DNA of 64,000 nucleotides from Anaerolineales bacterium (GTDB taxonomy: Bacteria; Chloroflexota; Anaerolineae; 4572-78; J111): assembly GCA_020634855.1 (NCBI GenBank), contig JACKAU010000015.1:1-64000 (forward strand), given 5' to 3'. A program made the position numbers and the translations under genes. Position 1 is the stretch's first letter. Each line of letters begins with the position of its first letter. Below, one piece after another: positions 1 through 8,335 of the stretch. The notes under the pieces are model-generated. The model was given only the letters and a program-made list of their open reading frames with translations. It ran no database searches and was not told the DNA's origin.

Positions 1-59
1 GTGGAAGCCAGAGTTGACTTGAATGCATGTTACGTTGGAAAATGGAAGCCAGAGTTGTC
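1..59. repeat. 41-bp tandem repeat array of unit A, cut by the window edge
   Basis: The element GAAGCCAGAGTTG ends twice, 41 bases apart (at 18 and at 59), so this is about 1.4 units of a tandem array running off the left edge. It is the inverted counterpart of the 41-bp array at 30008-30180, with the same period and shared blocks (CAGAGTTGTC, CGTTGGAAAA). Confidence 0.75.
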
Positions 60-149
60 TCGAAGGGTGGTTTACGGGAGAAATCGGGCGCTTTTCGTTG
101 GAAACGTGTCGAATCCGGCGGACAAAGCCGGCGCGGCGCGGCGGGTGCT

Positions 150-214
150 CCTTAATCAGCGTAGAGCGGAGGAGGGGCGAAGCCCTATAGAGAAATAGGG
201 CCACAGCATCTTGG
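150..214 (+). other. Conserved non-coding core with hairpin, unit A
   Basis: This stretch of about 65 nt is almost identical, with about one mismatch, to the reverse complement of 29853-29916. It contains the perfect hairpin GCCCTAT-AGAGAA-ATAGGGC (182-201). An open frame crosses it, but that frame is not kept in the other copy, so conservation looks structural or DNA-level. It may be a small RNA or a recombination or binding site; nothing decides between these. Confidence 0.55.
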
Positions 215-318
215 ATCGAGGCACAAGTGGTCAATCTATAATGCCAACCCTCGTTCTTTTATCGCCTAATCTCTTCATCTCATAACCGGGCGGAGCTACC
301 TGCGGCCAAACAGGATTT

Positions 319-406
319 AACGCTAAAGACGCTATAGGCGCAAGCGACGCAAAAGAAAATACAAAAAGCGTTTGCGACGTTAGCGTCATTTGCGTCCCTT
401 GCGTTT
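319..406. repeat. Imperfect inverted repeat built of GACGC/GCAAA words
   Basis: The left half carries AACGCTAAAGACGC and CGCAAGCGACGCAAAA. The right half carries the complementary words GCGTTTGCGACG, GCGTCATTTGCGTC and TTGCGTTT. It lies in the part of unit A that is not conserved in unit B, so it is probably an independent intergenic repeat. Confidence 0.45.
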
Positions 407-437
407 AAATTTGTGGCTCAACTTGACAAGATACTAT

Positions 438-572
438 CCGCCCCATCGCCAAAATTTTATGGCTGGGGTAGACATATTATCAAAGATCGGTATACTGGGT
501 TAAGGAGAGGTTAACAACCTTAATGGACTTCGATTTCTATTTCACTCACACGTTGCTAGGAGTTACCTCATT
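438..572 (+). promoter_or_regulatory. Highly conserved 5' leader of unit A
   Basis: The 134 nt before the ATG match the leader of the paralogue at 29517-29650 with only five mismatches by eye. The leader holds an imperfect palindrome around CGCCAAAATTTTATGGC and a second one, TTAAGG..GGTTAAC..CCTTAA. A Shine-Dalgarno-like AGGAG precedes the start. It could be a promoter/operator or a structured 5' UTR. Confidence 0.6.
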
Positions 573-1361
573 ATGAAAATTCATCTTATTGATCAAAGTG
601 ACCTTCACGTTTATTTCCCCGATGCCTACAAACGAACTCATGTCATCACTCTGGGCAAGAAATACATGGCCCACGAACAGACCCTGCCGGCGAAAAAGCA
701 GAATCTGTTCACCCCGATCATTAATGATCTGTTGCAACAAATCCTTGCGTATGAACAGAACATTGCCGAAGGTGAGGCCCAACGGGCGGTAGCCTCTGAT
801 GCCGTGACGAAGTTAGAAGAGCGCTCTAAGCAGTTGGTTTCGTCGATGCTAAAGACGATTGATGCGGCTTTTCCCAATCAACCGGCTAAAGCGCAAGAGT
901 GGGGCTTTGCCACCAAAAAGGAAACGGCTCACATTCGAACGCCGCGCAATCAAAAAGAGCGGCTGGCAGTGATGGAAAGCTACATCGCCAAAGAAGAGAG
1001 CCGACCCGAGGCAGAGCGCTTTACGATTCCCGCCCTGGCCGATGTCGTCGACAATCATCAGACCTATGGCGCTACGGTCAAGAGACGAGACGCGGGGCAA
1101 TATCAACGCCAAAAATACATCAACGCCAGTAATACGCTGGCTAAAGAGCTGGCCCAATATTTGCAGTTGGCCGCCGGGGTGATTGTCGGCTATGATTACC
1201 GGCTCAAGGTTTCGCGCGATCTCCAACAATGGGGCTACAAAGTGGTCGAGCGCCGGCGTAGCAAAAAGGCGGAGTCGAACGGAACCGACCCGGCCGACGA
1301 TTCGACCAACGGCAGCAGCCTGCCAGACGTGACGCCGGGCCTGATCGATCAGGCTGATTAA
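573..1361 (+). CDS. Unknown 262-aa protein, copy A of a duplicated unit
   Basis: I do not recognise this family. The protein is hydrophilic, with no signal peptide or membrane segment. An acidic/Gln-rich helical stretch spans roughly residues 48-105. A well conserved block around residue 110-135 includes TPRNQKERLAVM. A hydrophobic patch near 200-215 includes GVIVGYDYRLKVSRDL. The tail is Ser/Asp/Asn-rich and variable. A paralogue at 28716-29516 on the opposite strand is about four-fifths identical, with differences concentrated at the N-terminal third and the tail. The ATG follows AGGAG at good spacing. The gene stands alone, and its whole upstream region is duplicated with it, which points to a self-contained unit. 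Confidence 0.8.
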   Translation: MKIHLIDQSDLHVYFPDAYKRTHVITLGKKYMAHEQTLPAKKQNLFTPIINDLLQQILAYEQNIAEGEAQRAVASDAVTKLEERSKQLVSSMLKTIDAAFPNQPAKAQEWGFATKKETAHIRTPRNQKERLAVMESYIAKEESRPEAERFTIPALADVVDNHQTYGATVKRRDAGQYQRQKYINASNTLAKELAQYLQLAAGVIVGYDYRLKVSRDLQQWGYKVVERRRSKKAESNGTDPADDSTNGSSLPDVTPGLIDQAD

Positions 1362-1496
1362 CTAACACATACGACTTTATATTCTATGACCCCGGAACGC
1401 CCTAAATCATACCCCGGTTAAGCCAAGACCAAACAGATGATCCACGAAGAAACACGAAGTTATTAAATTATGACTTAGGCAGTTGGCCTGTTTAGC

Positions 1497-1568
1497 CCCC
1501 TCTAACTCCCCCCAAAGGGGAGGACCAGGCAAGTCCCTCCCTGTGGGAGGGATTTAGGAGGGCTAATC
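1497..1568. repeat. Palindromic intergenic repeat
   Basis: The left arm AGCCCCCTCTAA pairs with the right arm TTAGGAGGGCT, and inner runs CTCCCC/GGGGAG and CCCTCC/GGAGGG can form secondary stems. It lies in the 300-nt gap between convergent genes and could act as a bidirectional terminator. The rest of the gap (1362-1496, 1569-1661) shows nothing recognisable. Confidence 0.5.
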
Positions 1569-1661
1569 TCCAACTGCGTAACTTCTATAAATATTTTCTT
1601 ACAGTTTCTGCGTGTCCTTTGTGGATCAATTTTTTGACCTAAAAAACAGGCGTTGGTCCGT

Positions 1662-4598
1662 TTAGGGCGAGGCGCTGGGCCTCGCGCCATGACCCTCTCT
1701 ACGTTTATTGCTCCAATACCAGGCCAGCATGGCCACAGCCAGTATGATCAGCAGCCACTCTTCCGGCTCCGGCACGCCGGTGACGGCGAAGGGGCTGAGT
1801 TCTTCGGTTTCGCCGACGTCCTCAAACTCGCGGTCGAAGCGGCCTTGGCCGTTTTCGAGCTGCTTGAGCAAAGTGCGCTGCTGTTGGTTGACCAGCACGA
1901 TCATCGATGAGTAAGGGGTGACGATGCTGTTGTCTACGGCCAGCGCGTGCAGGTTGTCGAGCGTCTCCAAATTGCTGAGCCAGACCCGCTGCTGGTGCAT
2001 CTCGGCCAGGATCAGCCGCCGGGCGGCCAAGGCGGCGAAGGGATCGCCGGCGGGGTGGGTGACAACCTTGATACTCAATGCGTCGGCGGTGGCGGTGGGG
2101 ATGGCTAACCAGGCGTAGCCATCGATCAGGTCAAAACTGCCCGGCCCTCCGGTTTCACTGACAAAAATACCGGCCTGGCCGGCCCGCGAGACGGCCAGGC
2201 GGGTCATGGCCTCCTCGATGCTGCCGGCCACGCCGCCGCCGCTGGCCTGAATTGCGGCCAGGGTGGCGTCGTCGTAACCCAGCGAAATGTCGCCGTTCAG
2301 GTGAACCAGCCAGACCGGCGCGTCGGGTGGAGTGATCGCCGCCTCACTGTCGCCCAATTCGTAGCCGCTGCCGTCAGTCAACACGAAGACGGCGTCGTAA
2401 CTCTCCCCTCGCTGTAGCTCGTTGAACTGAGCTAACAGCGTCGCCGCGTTCTGGCCTCCAAAGTAGACGATGTCATCTATATTCAACTCGGCCAACGTCG
2501 TGCGCGACGGCGCTTCGCCCCGAAATTCCGAGGCGGTCAGGTAGACATCGACGGCCGACTCAGCCTCGGCCAGACCGGCCAGCCCGTCCAGAGCCGCTTC
2601 GACCTCGGCGGTGTAGCCGGCCATACTGCGAGATCGATCCAGCACGACGGCCAGCCGCAAATCTGAGGGGAGATCAGGCGCTTCATCAGCCGTGGCCGCC
2701 CGCACCAACACCGACTGCCCGCCGGGGAAATCGACCCGGTGGGTGACCGGCGTAATCTCACCGGTAGCCGGCACAGCGGCCGGCAGCCAGGCATCGTCCG
2801 CTACGGTCATCGCTTGGCCGTTGATCAGTCGGATCGAGTCATCGTCCCAGTAGACGTTGCGCTTTTCGGCCAGATGGGGCAGCGCCCAGCCGTTAGCCTC
2901 GGCCATCACCCGATAGGTCAGCCACATGTGCAGGGGCGGGGCCGCTTCAACGACCAAGCGTTCGGTGTCGCCGCCGCGCTGCCACTGCTCCGGCTGAACT
3001 GGGAAGACGCGCAGCCGGTATTGGCGCGGCCCGATCTGCTCGACCAGGGCCGGGTCCATGCGCCGCCGAATCTCGTTGCGGTACACGGCCTGGGCTGCGC
3101 CTCGGGGAGCGACCTGGTAGGTGAAACGCTCGGCCCGGTCGGCGCTGTTGCCCAGCCAGACGCCGGTAATCGCCGCCGACTCCGGCAGGCTGAAGTAGTA
3201 AACCACTTCCTGCCGCTGGTTGGTTTGGTTTTGGTAGACCTCGTACAGTTCCACCTCGGCCCAGTCCCCTTGCTCCTCGACCGTCACTTCTTGACGCAAC
3301 AGATGAACCTCACGGTCATCGACGGTGCGCCAGGCAGCCGCGGCCTGATCCACCGACCAAGTCGTGCGGACGGCCCGCACGATACTCTCGCGCTCGGCGT
3401 CGGCAATGGGTTGGTCGAAGAAGTTGGCGTACAGTTCGGCGGCGCGGTCCGGTTCTGTTAGAAAGACCTGATCGTTCCAGTTAAATGTTTTGGATGTGAC
3501 CGGCTCGACCGGTTCGTATAACACCGGGCGGGCTACCAGTTCGTATAGATGCTGAACACTTTCGGCCTGGTCGCGGGATAATTTGAAGGTGTCTTCATAC
3601 ATATTGGCCACGTGGCGAACCTCGCCGACGCTGCTGAAGTAGCGGAAGGGGGCCAGGTAGGCGTTGACCAGGCCGGCCCGAATATCGTCCTGCCGGGCCA
3701 GCAGGGCCTCGGCCTCGGCCGGCGAGGTGGGGGTGTTTGCCAGTAAGGCGAACGCCTCGTGTTGTGGCTGGCGATTGAGCCGGACCACCGCCGCGCCGGC
3801 GATAACCACGACCAACATCGTCAGGACGACGGCCGGGACGAGGCCCTGTTTGGCCGCCAGCGCCCGCACCCCACGCCACCAGGCCCGGATGCACAGCACC
3901 GGCACGGCGATGGGCATCAAGACAAAGAGCGTGCCGCTGTAGACCAGCAGGATCGAACCCAGGAGAGCAAAGGGCAGCCACAGCCACTCCAATTCGAACA
4001 AATTGTGCCAGAAGTTGGCCAGCGCCTCGGGCAGGTTCACGATCAGGTCGCCGAGCGCGCGCAGGCCAAATACCGAGGCCGGCAAGGCGTAGAACGCCAC
4101 CCACAAACCGCCGTACAGCCCAATCAGCAGCAAGATCGTCAGCCCGATGACCCGGATATAGGTCAGCAGCGGGCCGCGCCGGTCGATCTGTTGATCGAGA
4201 ATTTGCCACAGCAGAGTCGCCAGCCCCAGCCCGGCCAGGGCCATCAACAAGCCCACGGCCGCCGTCATCTCCCGCACCGCGAAAAAGCGAATGCCAACCA
4301 TCAGCATCAACGGCCCCTCGACGCCGTAGCCGAGGACAAACAGCCGTCCCGGCGACCGGCGCAACACGGTCAGCCCCAGGCTGACGGCCGCGACCGGGAT
4401 CAGGGTTAGGATAACGGCGTAGGCCAGAAACGCGGTGGGGATCTCATCGGCGCGGACGGCTTGCAGCATCTCCGGCAGCAGGCGCGGGGCAAAGCCCAGC
4501 AGCACAAAGGCCAGAAAGATGAGGTTCCACGACCAGAACAGGCCGTAGCCCCACAGGCGGGGGTTAAAGATTTTGCGGAGAAAGGTGGGTTGGTTCAT
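1662..4598 (-). CDS. VIT/vWA integral membrane protein with PEP-type C-terminal sorting signal
   Basis: 978 aa from the ATG preceded by AAGGAG; an ATG 11 codons upstream lacks this signal. About eight membrane segments fill residues 15-285. A VIT-like domain follows (about 430-575). Next comes a von Willebrand A domain whose MIDAS is written DRSRS near residue 653. The protein ends with GVPEPEEWLLI, a hydrophobic helix and a basic RREGH tail, which is the tripartite layout of PEP-CTERM sorting signals. The next gene upstream in the same direction is an exosortase, so this is very likely its substrate. It resembles the large PEP-CTERM family integral membrane proteins that accompany some exosortases. 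That family name is from memory, while the tripartite tail is seen directly. The vWA domain suggests metal-dependent protein contacts outside the membrane. Confidence 0.85.
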   Translation of the reverse strand: MNQPTFLRKIFNPRLWGYGLFWSWNLIFLAFVLLGFAPRLLPEMLQAVRADEIPTAFLAYAVILTLIPVAAVSLGLTVLRRSPGRLFVLGYGVEGPLMLMVGIRFFAVREMTAAVGLLMALAGLGLATLLWQILDQQIDRRGPLLTYIRVIGLTILLLIGLYGGLWVAFYALPASVFGLRALGDLIVNLPEALANFWHNLFELEWLWLPFALLGSILLVYSGTLFVLMPIAVPVLCIRAWWRGVRALAAKQGLVPAVVLTMLVVVIAGAAVVRLNRQPQHEAFALLANTPTSPAEAEALLARQDDIRAGLVNAYLAPFRYFSSVGEVRHVANMYEDTFKLSRDQAESVQHLYELVARPVLYEPVEPVTSKTFNWNDQVFLTEPDRAAELYANFFDQPIADAERESIVRAVRTTWSVDQAAAAWRTVDDREVHLLRQEVTVEEQGDWAEVELYEVYQNQTNQRQEVVYYFSLPESAAITGVWLGNSADRAERFTYQVAPRGAAQAVYRNEIRRRMDPALVEQIGPRQYRLRVFPVQPEQWQRGGDTERLVVEAAPPLHMWLTYRVMAEANGWALPHLAEKRNVYWDDDSIRLINGQAMTVADDAWLPAAVPATGEITPVTHRVDFPGGQSVLVRAATADEAPDLPSDLRLAVVLDRSRSMAGYTAEVEAALDGLAGLAEAESAVDVYLTASEFRGEAPSRTTLAELNIDDIVYFGGQNAATLLAQFNELQRGESYDAVFVLTDGSGYELGDSEAAITPPDAPVWLVHLNGDISLGYDDATLAAIQASGGGVAGSIEEAMTRLAVSRAGQAGIFVSETGGPGSFDLIDGYAWLAIPTATADALSIKVVTHPAGDPFAALAARRLILAEMHQQRVWLSNLETLDNLHALAVDNSIVTPYSSMIVLVNQQQRTLLKQLENGQGRFDREFEDVGETEELSPFAVTGVPEPEEWLLIILAVAMLAWYWSNKRREGHGARPSASP

Positions 4599-4621
4599 TT
4601 GTATCTCCTTCATCGAGTACT

Positions 4622-4675
4622 GGAGCATCAAAGCTCTGCTTTGATCGAGTTTGACAAAGCAAGCTTTGTCGCTCC
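4622..4675. repeat. Composite two-hairpin repeat, copy 1
   Basis: Outer ends GGAGC and GCTCC are complementary. Between them lie two hairpins, TCAAAGC-tct-GCTTTGA and GACAAAGC-aa-GCTTTGTC, which gives a three-way-junction shape. It sits just upstream of the ribosome-binding site of the VIT/vWA gene. Related copies lie at 45432-45492, 46116-46172 and 51639-51725. Confidence 0.75.
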
Positions 4676-4726
4676 GATCTATACTGCCGATAAAACAATA
4701 ACTGCCCGACCAATCGGCGATGGGCG

Positions 4727-6244
4727 TTACCGGGCCAGGCCCTTGGCCACGGCCTGGTGCAGGGCGGCGTAGAGTTCCGACAAATCCCCGGCAGCCGGGT
4801 CGTGGTGGCCGTCAAAGAGAATCGAGACCAACACCCAGCGCTCCCGGCCGGGGTCGAGATCGGCCCACATACGGGTAGCGTAGTCGTCGGTGGTGCGGTG
4901 GGCGGATTGGAACCAGTAGACGGCGGACAGTTGGGCCGGCTGGTCGCCGTAGCCCAGCGAGACGGCGCGTAGCGGAAAGTCGGGGTTGATGAGTTGCGTT
5001 TGCGAATCCTCCAGCGACAGGCCGTACACCTCAAAACAGCGTTCGGGGCGGTGGTGGCCGCGCCAGGTGCTGCTGGTGATCAAGATCATCGAGCCGGTGA
5101 TACCGCGCCATTCAAAGCGGCGGCGGTCGGCCGACTCCGCGCCGTCGCGGGTGAGCCACTCGAACTCGTCGGGTTTGAGCGGCATCGGTTCGGTGCTGAG
5201 GCCGGGCGGGAAAGCCCACTGCGGCGGCGCGACGGTCAGGCCGGTATGCGGCCGGGGGCTGTAGAGCAGCCCCATCGCCACAATGGCGATAACCAGGCCG
5301 GGCAGCAGCCAGTTAGGGCGGGGCAGCGGGGGTGACAGGTTGGGCCGGTCATCGATGGCGGGCAGCGGTTGTTGCAGCCGTAGCAACGCCAGCGCGCCCA
5401 GACAGGCCGCCACAAAGCCCAACACCCCCAGCGGCACGTGCAGCATTTCGGCCGCCAACGGCCAGCCGGCCACCTGCCCGACCACCACCAGAACACCGAC
5501 CCGGGCCAGGTTGGCGGCAAACAGCAGCCCGGCGAAGATCAGCGCGGTCAGCAACCAGCGCAGGTTGATCGGCCGCCGTTCGATCCAGGTGGCGGCGATC
5601 AGAAAGAGCGCGCCGGTCCACAAGCTCTTGATGCCGCTGCACGGTAGATCGATATGAGAGACGCCGTTTTCCAGCACCAATATGGTGTCGATGCCGACCG
5701 AGGCGACGCCGGCTGAGGCCAGCCCATCGCGAACGATACCGGCGGTCAAAATGCGCAGCGGATAGCCGACAAAGGTTTGCATGTGCTCGCCAAACGGCAG
5801 CGCGCCGATGAGCAGCAGGGCGGCGGGCAGGCCCTGTCGCCACGACTGCGGGGCCAGCCACAGCCCCAACAGCCCATACGTCGCCAGGCCAAACAGGCCG
5901 GCCGAGAGGGTGTTGATGTCGAGAAAGCGCTCCACCAGCAAGTAGGCCAGCGAGCCGCCGAGCGCCAGGCTCAACGGCAGCAGCGCCAGGTGCGGTCCGG
6001 CCTCCAGCCGGAGATGAGGATCGCTCCGGCGCAGGCGCAGGACAATCAAGACGATGATAGCGATAAGGACAATTTGGTTGGTGCGAAAATCTTCTTGGGT
6101 GAAGATGATGGCGAGGTAATCGAAGATGGGGCGGTAAAGCCAGACCCATAGGCTCACCACCAGCGCGTTGAGCACGAGCCGGACGGCACGAGTTGACGGG
6201 AGCGGCGTATCGGCAGATTGTGGCTGAATATCAAGGGTTGACAT
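4727..6244 (-). CDS. Exosortase with C-terminal EpsI-like domain
   Basis: 505 aa. Exosortases are membrane transpeptidases that cut PEP-CTERM-type tails and pass the protein on to the cell surface. About eight hydrophobic helices span residues 20-295. The catalytic triad is visible: Cys202 in LPCSGIKSLW, Arg248 in ANLARVG and His269 in LHVPLG. After residue 320 comes an EpsI-like soluble domain with the HHRPERC motif near residue 405, fused to the exosortase as in several subfamilies. The neighbour downstream, 128 nt away, is a VIT/vWA protein with a matching C-terminal signal. No other PEP-tailed protein is visible in the window, so this looks like a dedicated one-target pair. The start codon is preceded by AGAGAG only, a weak ribosome-binding site. 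Confidence 0.9.
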   Translation of the reverse strand: MSTLDIQPQSADTPLPSTRAVRLVLNALVVSLWVWLYRPIFDYLAIIFTQEDFRTNQIVLIAIIVLIVLRLRRSDPHLRLEAGPHLALLPLSLALGGSLAYLLVERFLDINTLSAGLFGLATYGLLGLWLAPQSWRQGLPAALLLIGALPFGEHMQTFVGYPLRILTAGIVRDGLASAGVASVGIDTILVLENGVSHIDLPCSGIKSLWTGALFLIAATWIERRPINLRWLLTALIFAGLLFAANLARVGVLVVVGQVAGWPLAAEMLHVPLGVLGFVAACLGALALLRLQQPLPAIDDRPNLSPPLPRPNWLLPGLVIAIVAMGLLYSPRPHTGLTVAPPQWAFPPGLSTEPMPLKPDEFEWLTRDGAESADRRRFEWRGITGSMILITSSTWRGHHRPERCFEVYGLSLEDSQTQLINPDFPLRAVSLGYGDQPAQLSAVYWFQSAHRTTDDYATRMWADLDPGRERWVLVSILFDGHHDPAAGDLSELYAALHQAVAKGLAR

Positions 6245-6282
6245 TGGCTCTCTTTCTGCTTCGCTACAGCGCGATCCAGTTT

Positions 6283-6317
6283 ACCAGAGACCAAGAATAA
6301 AGTCATCGGTCTCTGGT
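6283..6317. promoter_or_regulatory. 10-bp inverted repeat in exosortase leader
   Basis: ACCAGAGACC and GGTCTCTGGT pair perfectly around a 15-nt loop, 39 nt upstream of the exosortase start and next to the terminator hairpin at 6326-6358. It may be an operator or part of a leader structure. Confidence 0.5.
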
Positions 6318-6325
6318 CGGATTGC

Positions 6326-6358
6326 AAAAAAGCCCTCTCATATACGAGAGGGCTTTTT
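6326..6358. terminator. Bidirectional intrinsic terminator hairpin between divergent genes
   Basis: AAAAAGCCCTCTC-ATATAC-GAGAGGGCTTTTT is a perfect stem with A and T tracts, so it can terminate in either direction. Both flanking genes start outward from this spacer, so it does not follow a gene. It may act as an attenuator in the leader of one of them. Confidence 0.8.
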
Positions 6359-6555
6359 GATTTCAGGAAGTAAGCCGGCCGAAGGCGGTACGATAGTTTT
6401 ATGGGCGGCGAACTCGGCGAGAGTTCTCAGAACACGACCCGGTTTTTCGTTATGCGTTTGGCCTTGCCGGTTACTTGATTACAATAGTAATCGTATTCCC
6501 TTGGAAAATCATAAGGAATTCCTAAGAACTTTACATGGATTTTTGTATCTATAAG

Positions 6556-7218
6556 ATGAGTGGTAAACGATTGAAGGGGTGGGGTAGCTTACTACTGCTA
6601 CTGGCGCTTCCTTTTAGTGTGGGGTTGGCGTGCAGCCAACCGGTGCAAAGCTCTGGTGATTTGTTCGCCGAGCGGGGTCTCGAAGCGTATGATAGCGGCG
6701 ATTACACGCGGGCCATTCAACAGTTCAAGCTAGCCATCGACGCCGGGATGACGACGCACGACCTGGCCGAAATCTACACTATGATGGGTACGGCCTTCGA
6801 CCGGCTCGACCAATTTGACGAGGCGTTAGCGGCGCATAAGCGGGCTGTCGAACTTGATCCGGAGTCGTTTCAGGCCTGGAATAATTTGGGCATCGCTTAT
6901 TTCTATTTAGGTCAACTCAACGAGGCCGAGTCGAGCCAGAAACGGGCTATCAATCTCAAGCCCGATTACGCCTTCGCCTACGCCAGTTTGGGCGCGGTCT
7001 ACGTCTCGCGCAATGAGCCGGACGCGGCGATTCAGGTGCTGGCCGAAGCCATCCGGCTGGATGAGACCATCGCTACGGCGCACGCTAATCTGGCTCTGGC
7101 TTACGCGCTCGCCGGTCAGTTCGACGCGGCTGAGGCTTCGCTGCAACGGGCTATCGGTCTCGGCTATGAGAACGGGGCGGTGGTTCAACAGCGGATTAAC
7201 GATTTGAAATCGCAGTAG
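6556..7218 (+). CDS. Secreted or lipid-anchored TPR protein
   Basis: 220 aa from MSGKRLKGW. An ATG 21 nt upstream is also possible. The basic N-terminus and hydrophobic stretch end in VGLAC at about residue 26, a plausible though imperfect lipobox. About five tetratricopeptide repeats follow. Typical signatures are AWNNLGIAYFYLGQLNEAE, AYASLGAVYVSRNEPDAAI and AHANLALAYALAGQFDAAE. TPR arrays serve protein-protein contacts, and the export signal puts this one on the outer face of the membrane. It stands alone between divergent and convergent neighbours. The partner is unknown. Confidence 0.8.
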   Translation: MSGKRLKGWGSLLLLLALPFSVGLACSQPVQSSGDLFAERGLEAYDSGDYTRAIQQFKLAIDAGMTTHDLAEIYTMMGTAFDRLDQFDEALAAHKRAVELDPESFQAWNNLGIAYFYLGQLNEAESSQKRAINLKPDYAFAYASLGAVYVSRNEPDAAIQVLAEAIRLDETIATAHANLALAYALAGQFDAAEASLQRAIGLGYENGAVVQQRINDLKSQ

Positions 7219-7282
7219 AGTTGATAGAGTTGGTAGAGTTGATAGAGTTTGTGGAGTTAATGGAGTTTGTGGGGAGATGCGG

Positions 7283-8335
7283 TTATTGAGGCACGCCGGG
7301 TAAATAAAGGGTGGGATCGGCCGGCTGGCCGTTGAGGTGAAGCTCAAAGTGGACGTGGGGGCCGATTAGATGGCCGGTGCTGCCGACTTCGCCGATGGGA
7401 TCGCCCCGGCTGACGGTGGCGCCGGATTCGACCGTGACGGCGCGAAGATGGCTGTACCAGGTTTGGCGGCCTTCGCCGTGATCGATGATAACGCCGTAGC
7501 CCAGGCCGTCTTGGGCTGGGTCGGCAAAGGTGATGACGCCGGCCTCGGCGGCGTAAACGGTGCTGCCAAACGGCGCGCCGATGTCGATGGCCGGGTGGGC
7601 GTCGCTAAAGTCGCCGTTCAAGCTGCCGACCAACGGCCAGGCCAGGGGATAATCCAGCGATGGAGCGGGCGGCGGCAGGTCGATGTTTTTGCGGCCAAAA
7701 GGCACAATCACCCCTTCGATTTTATCCAGGTCGTAGGGAGGAAAGAGGGCGTTAGGCGGATAATCGGTGATATCGGCCGGGGCGACGCCGTACTGCTCGG
7801 CAATCGACTCAATGGTGTCGCCGGGTTGGGTCAGGTGATACGCGCCCTGCACCGGCAAAATACGCAGTACGGCTCCGACCGACAGAATATCGGGGTTGCG
7901 TTCCAATTCAGGGTTTGACCAGCGTAGGGTGTCGAGATCGAGTTCGAACTGGTTGGCGATCTGCCATAAAGAATCGCCTGACTCGACGGTGTAGGTCAGT
8001 ATTTGGGTTCGACCGGCAATATTGGGCCAGGGAATGGGGTCTTTGCCGGTCGAGGTGTATAAATTGGCGGTATAAGCCTGACTGTGGGGATTCTCGATGA
8101 CGGCTGAGTCCACCATGACCACAGCGTCGGACTGAGGTGGGGGATTGACCACCGGCAACTCAGGGACGGGAAATGGCGCGTTAGATATGGCCCGTTCACG
8201 AACGCTGCTCCAAATCTGCTCAGGCCGGTAGCCCTGTTGCCAGGCGGCCAGGCCGGCCAACAGCAGGGCAATGACAATCAGACCCATAAGACGACCCCGC
8301 CAGACGTGCCGACGAGGCCCATACTGCAATCCCAA
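7283..8335 (-). CDS. LysM-M23 family peptidoglycan metallopeptidase
   Basis: 350 aa with a TTG start preceded by AAGGAAGGA; an internal ATG 16 codons later is the alternative. A single N-terminal membrane anchor spans about 17-33. A LysM domain (YTVESGDSLWQIANQFELD, about 113-160) and a second LysM-like unit (YHLTQPGDTIESIAEQYGV) follow. The C-terminal M23 domain has the zinc ligands HPAID and HVHFE of the LytM/lysostaphin fold. It probably cleaves peptide cross-bridges or regulates amidases at the cell wall. It is convergent with the TPR gene, 64 nt apart. Family identification is firm; the substrate bond is not known. Confidence 0.9.
   Translation of the reverse strand: MGLQYGPRRHVWRGRLMGLIVIALLLAGLAAWQQGYRPEQIWSSVRERAISNAPFPVPELPVVNPPPQSDAVVMVDSAVIENPHSQAYTANLYTSTGKDPIPWPNIAGRTQILTYTVESGDSLWQIANQFELDLDTLRWSNPELERNPDILSVGAVLRILPVQGAYHLTQPGDTIESIAEQYGVAPADITDYPPNALFPPYDLDKIEGVIVPFGRKNIDLPPPAPSLDYPLAWPLVGSLNGDFSDAHPAIDIGAPFGSTVYAAEAGVITFADPAQDGLGYGVIIDHGEGRQTWYSHLRAVTVESGATVSRGDPIGEVGSTGHLIGPHVHFELHLNGQPADPTLYLPGVPQ

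Noticed and set aside
1..198. 65-codon open frame at the left edge
   Set aside because: It runs through the tandem array and the conserved hairpin core, and the frame is not kept in the second copy of the same region.
3595..4409. Long open frames overlapping the VIT/vWA gene
   Set aside because: They are Arg/Pro/Gln-rich shadows of a GC-rich gene with a clear domain order and a good ribosome site in the chosen frame.
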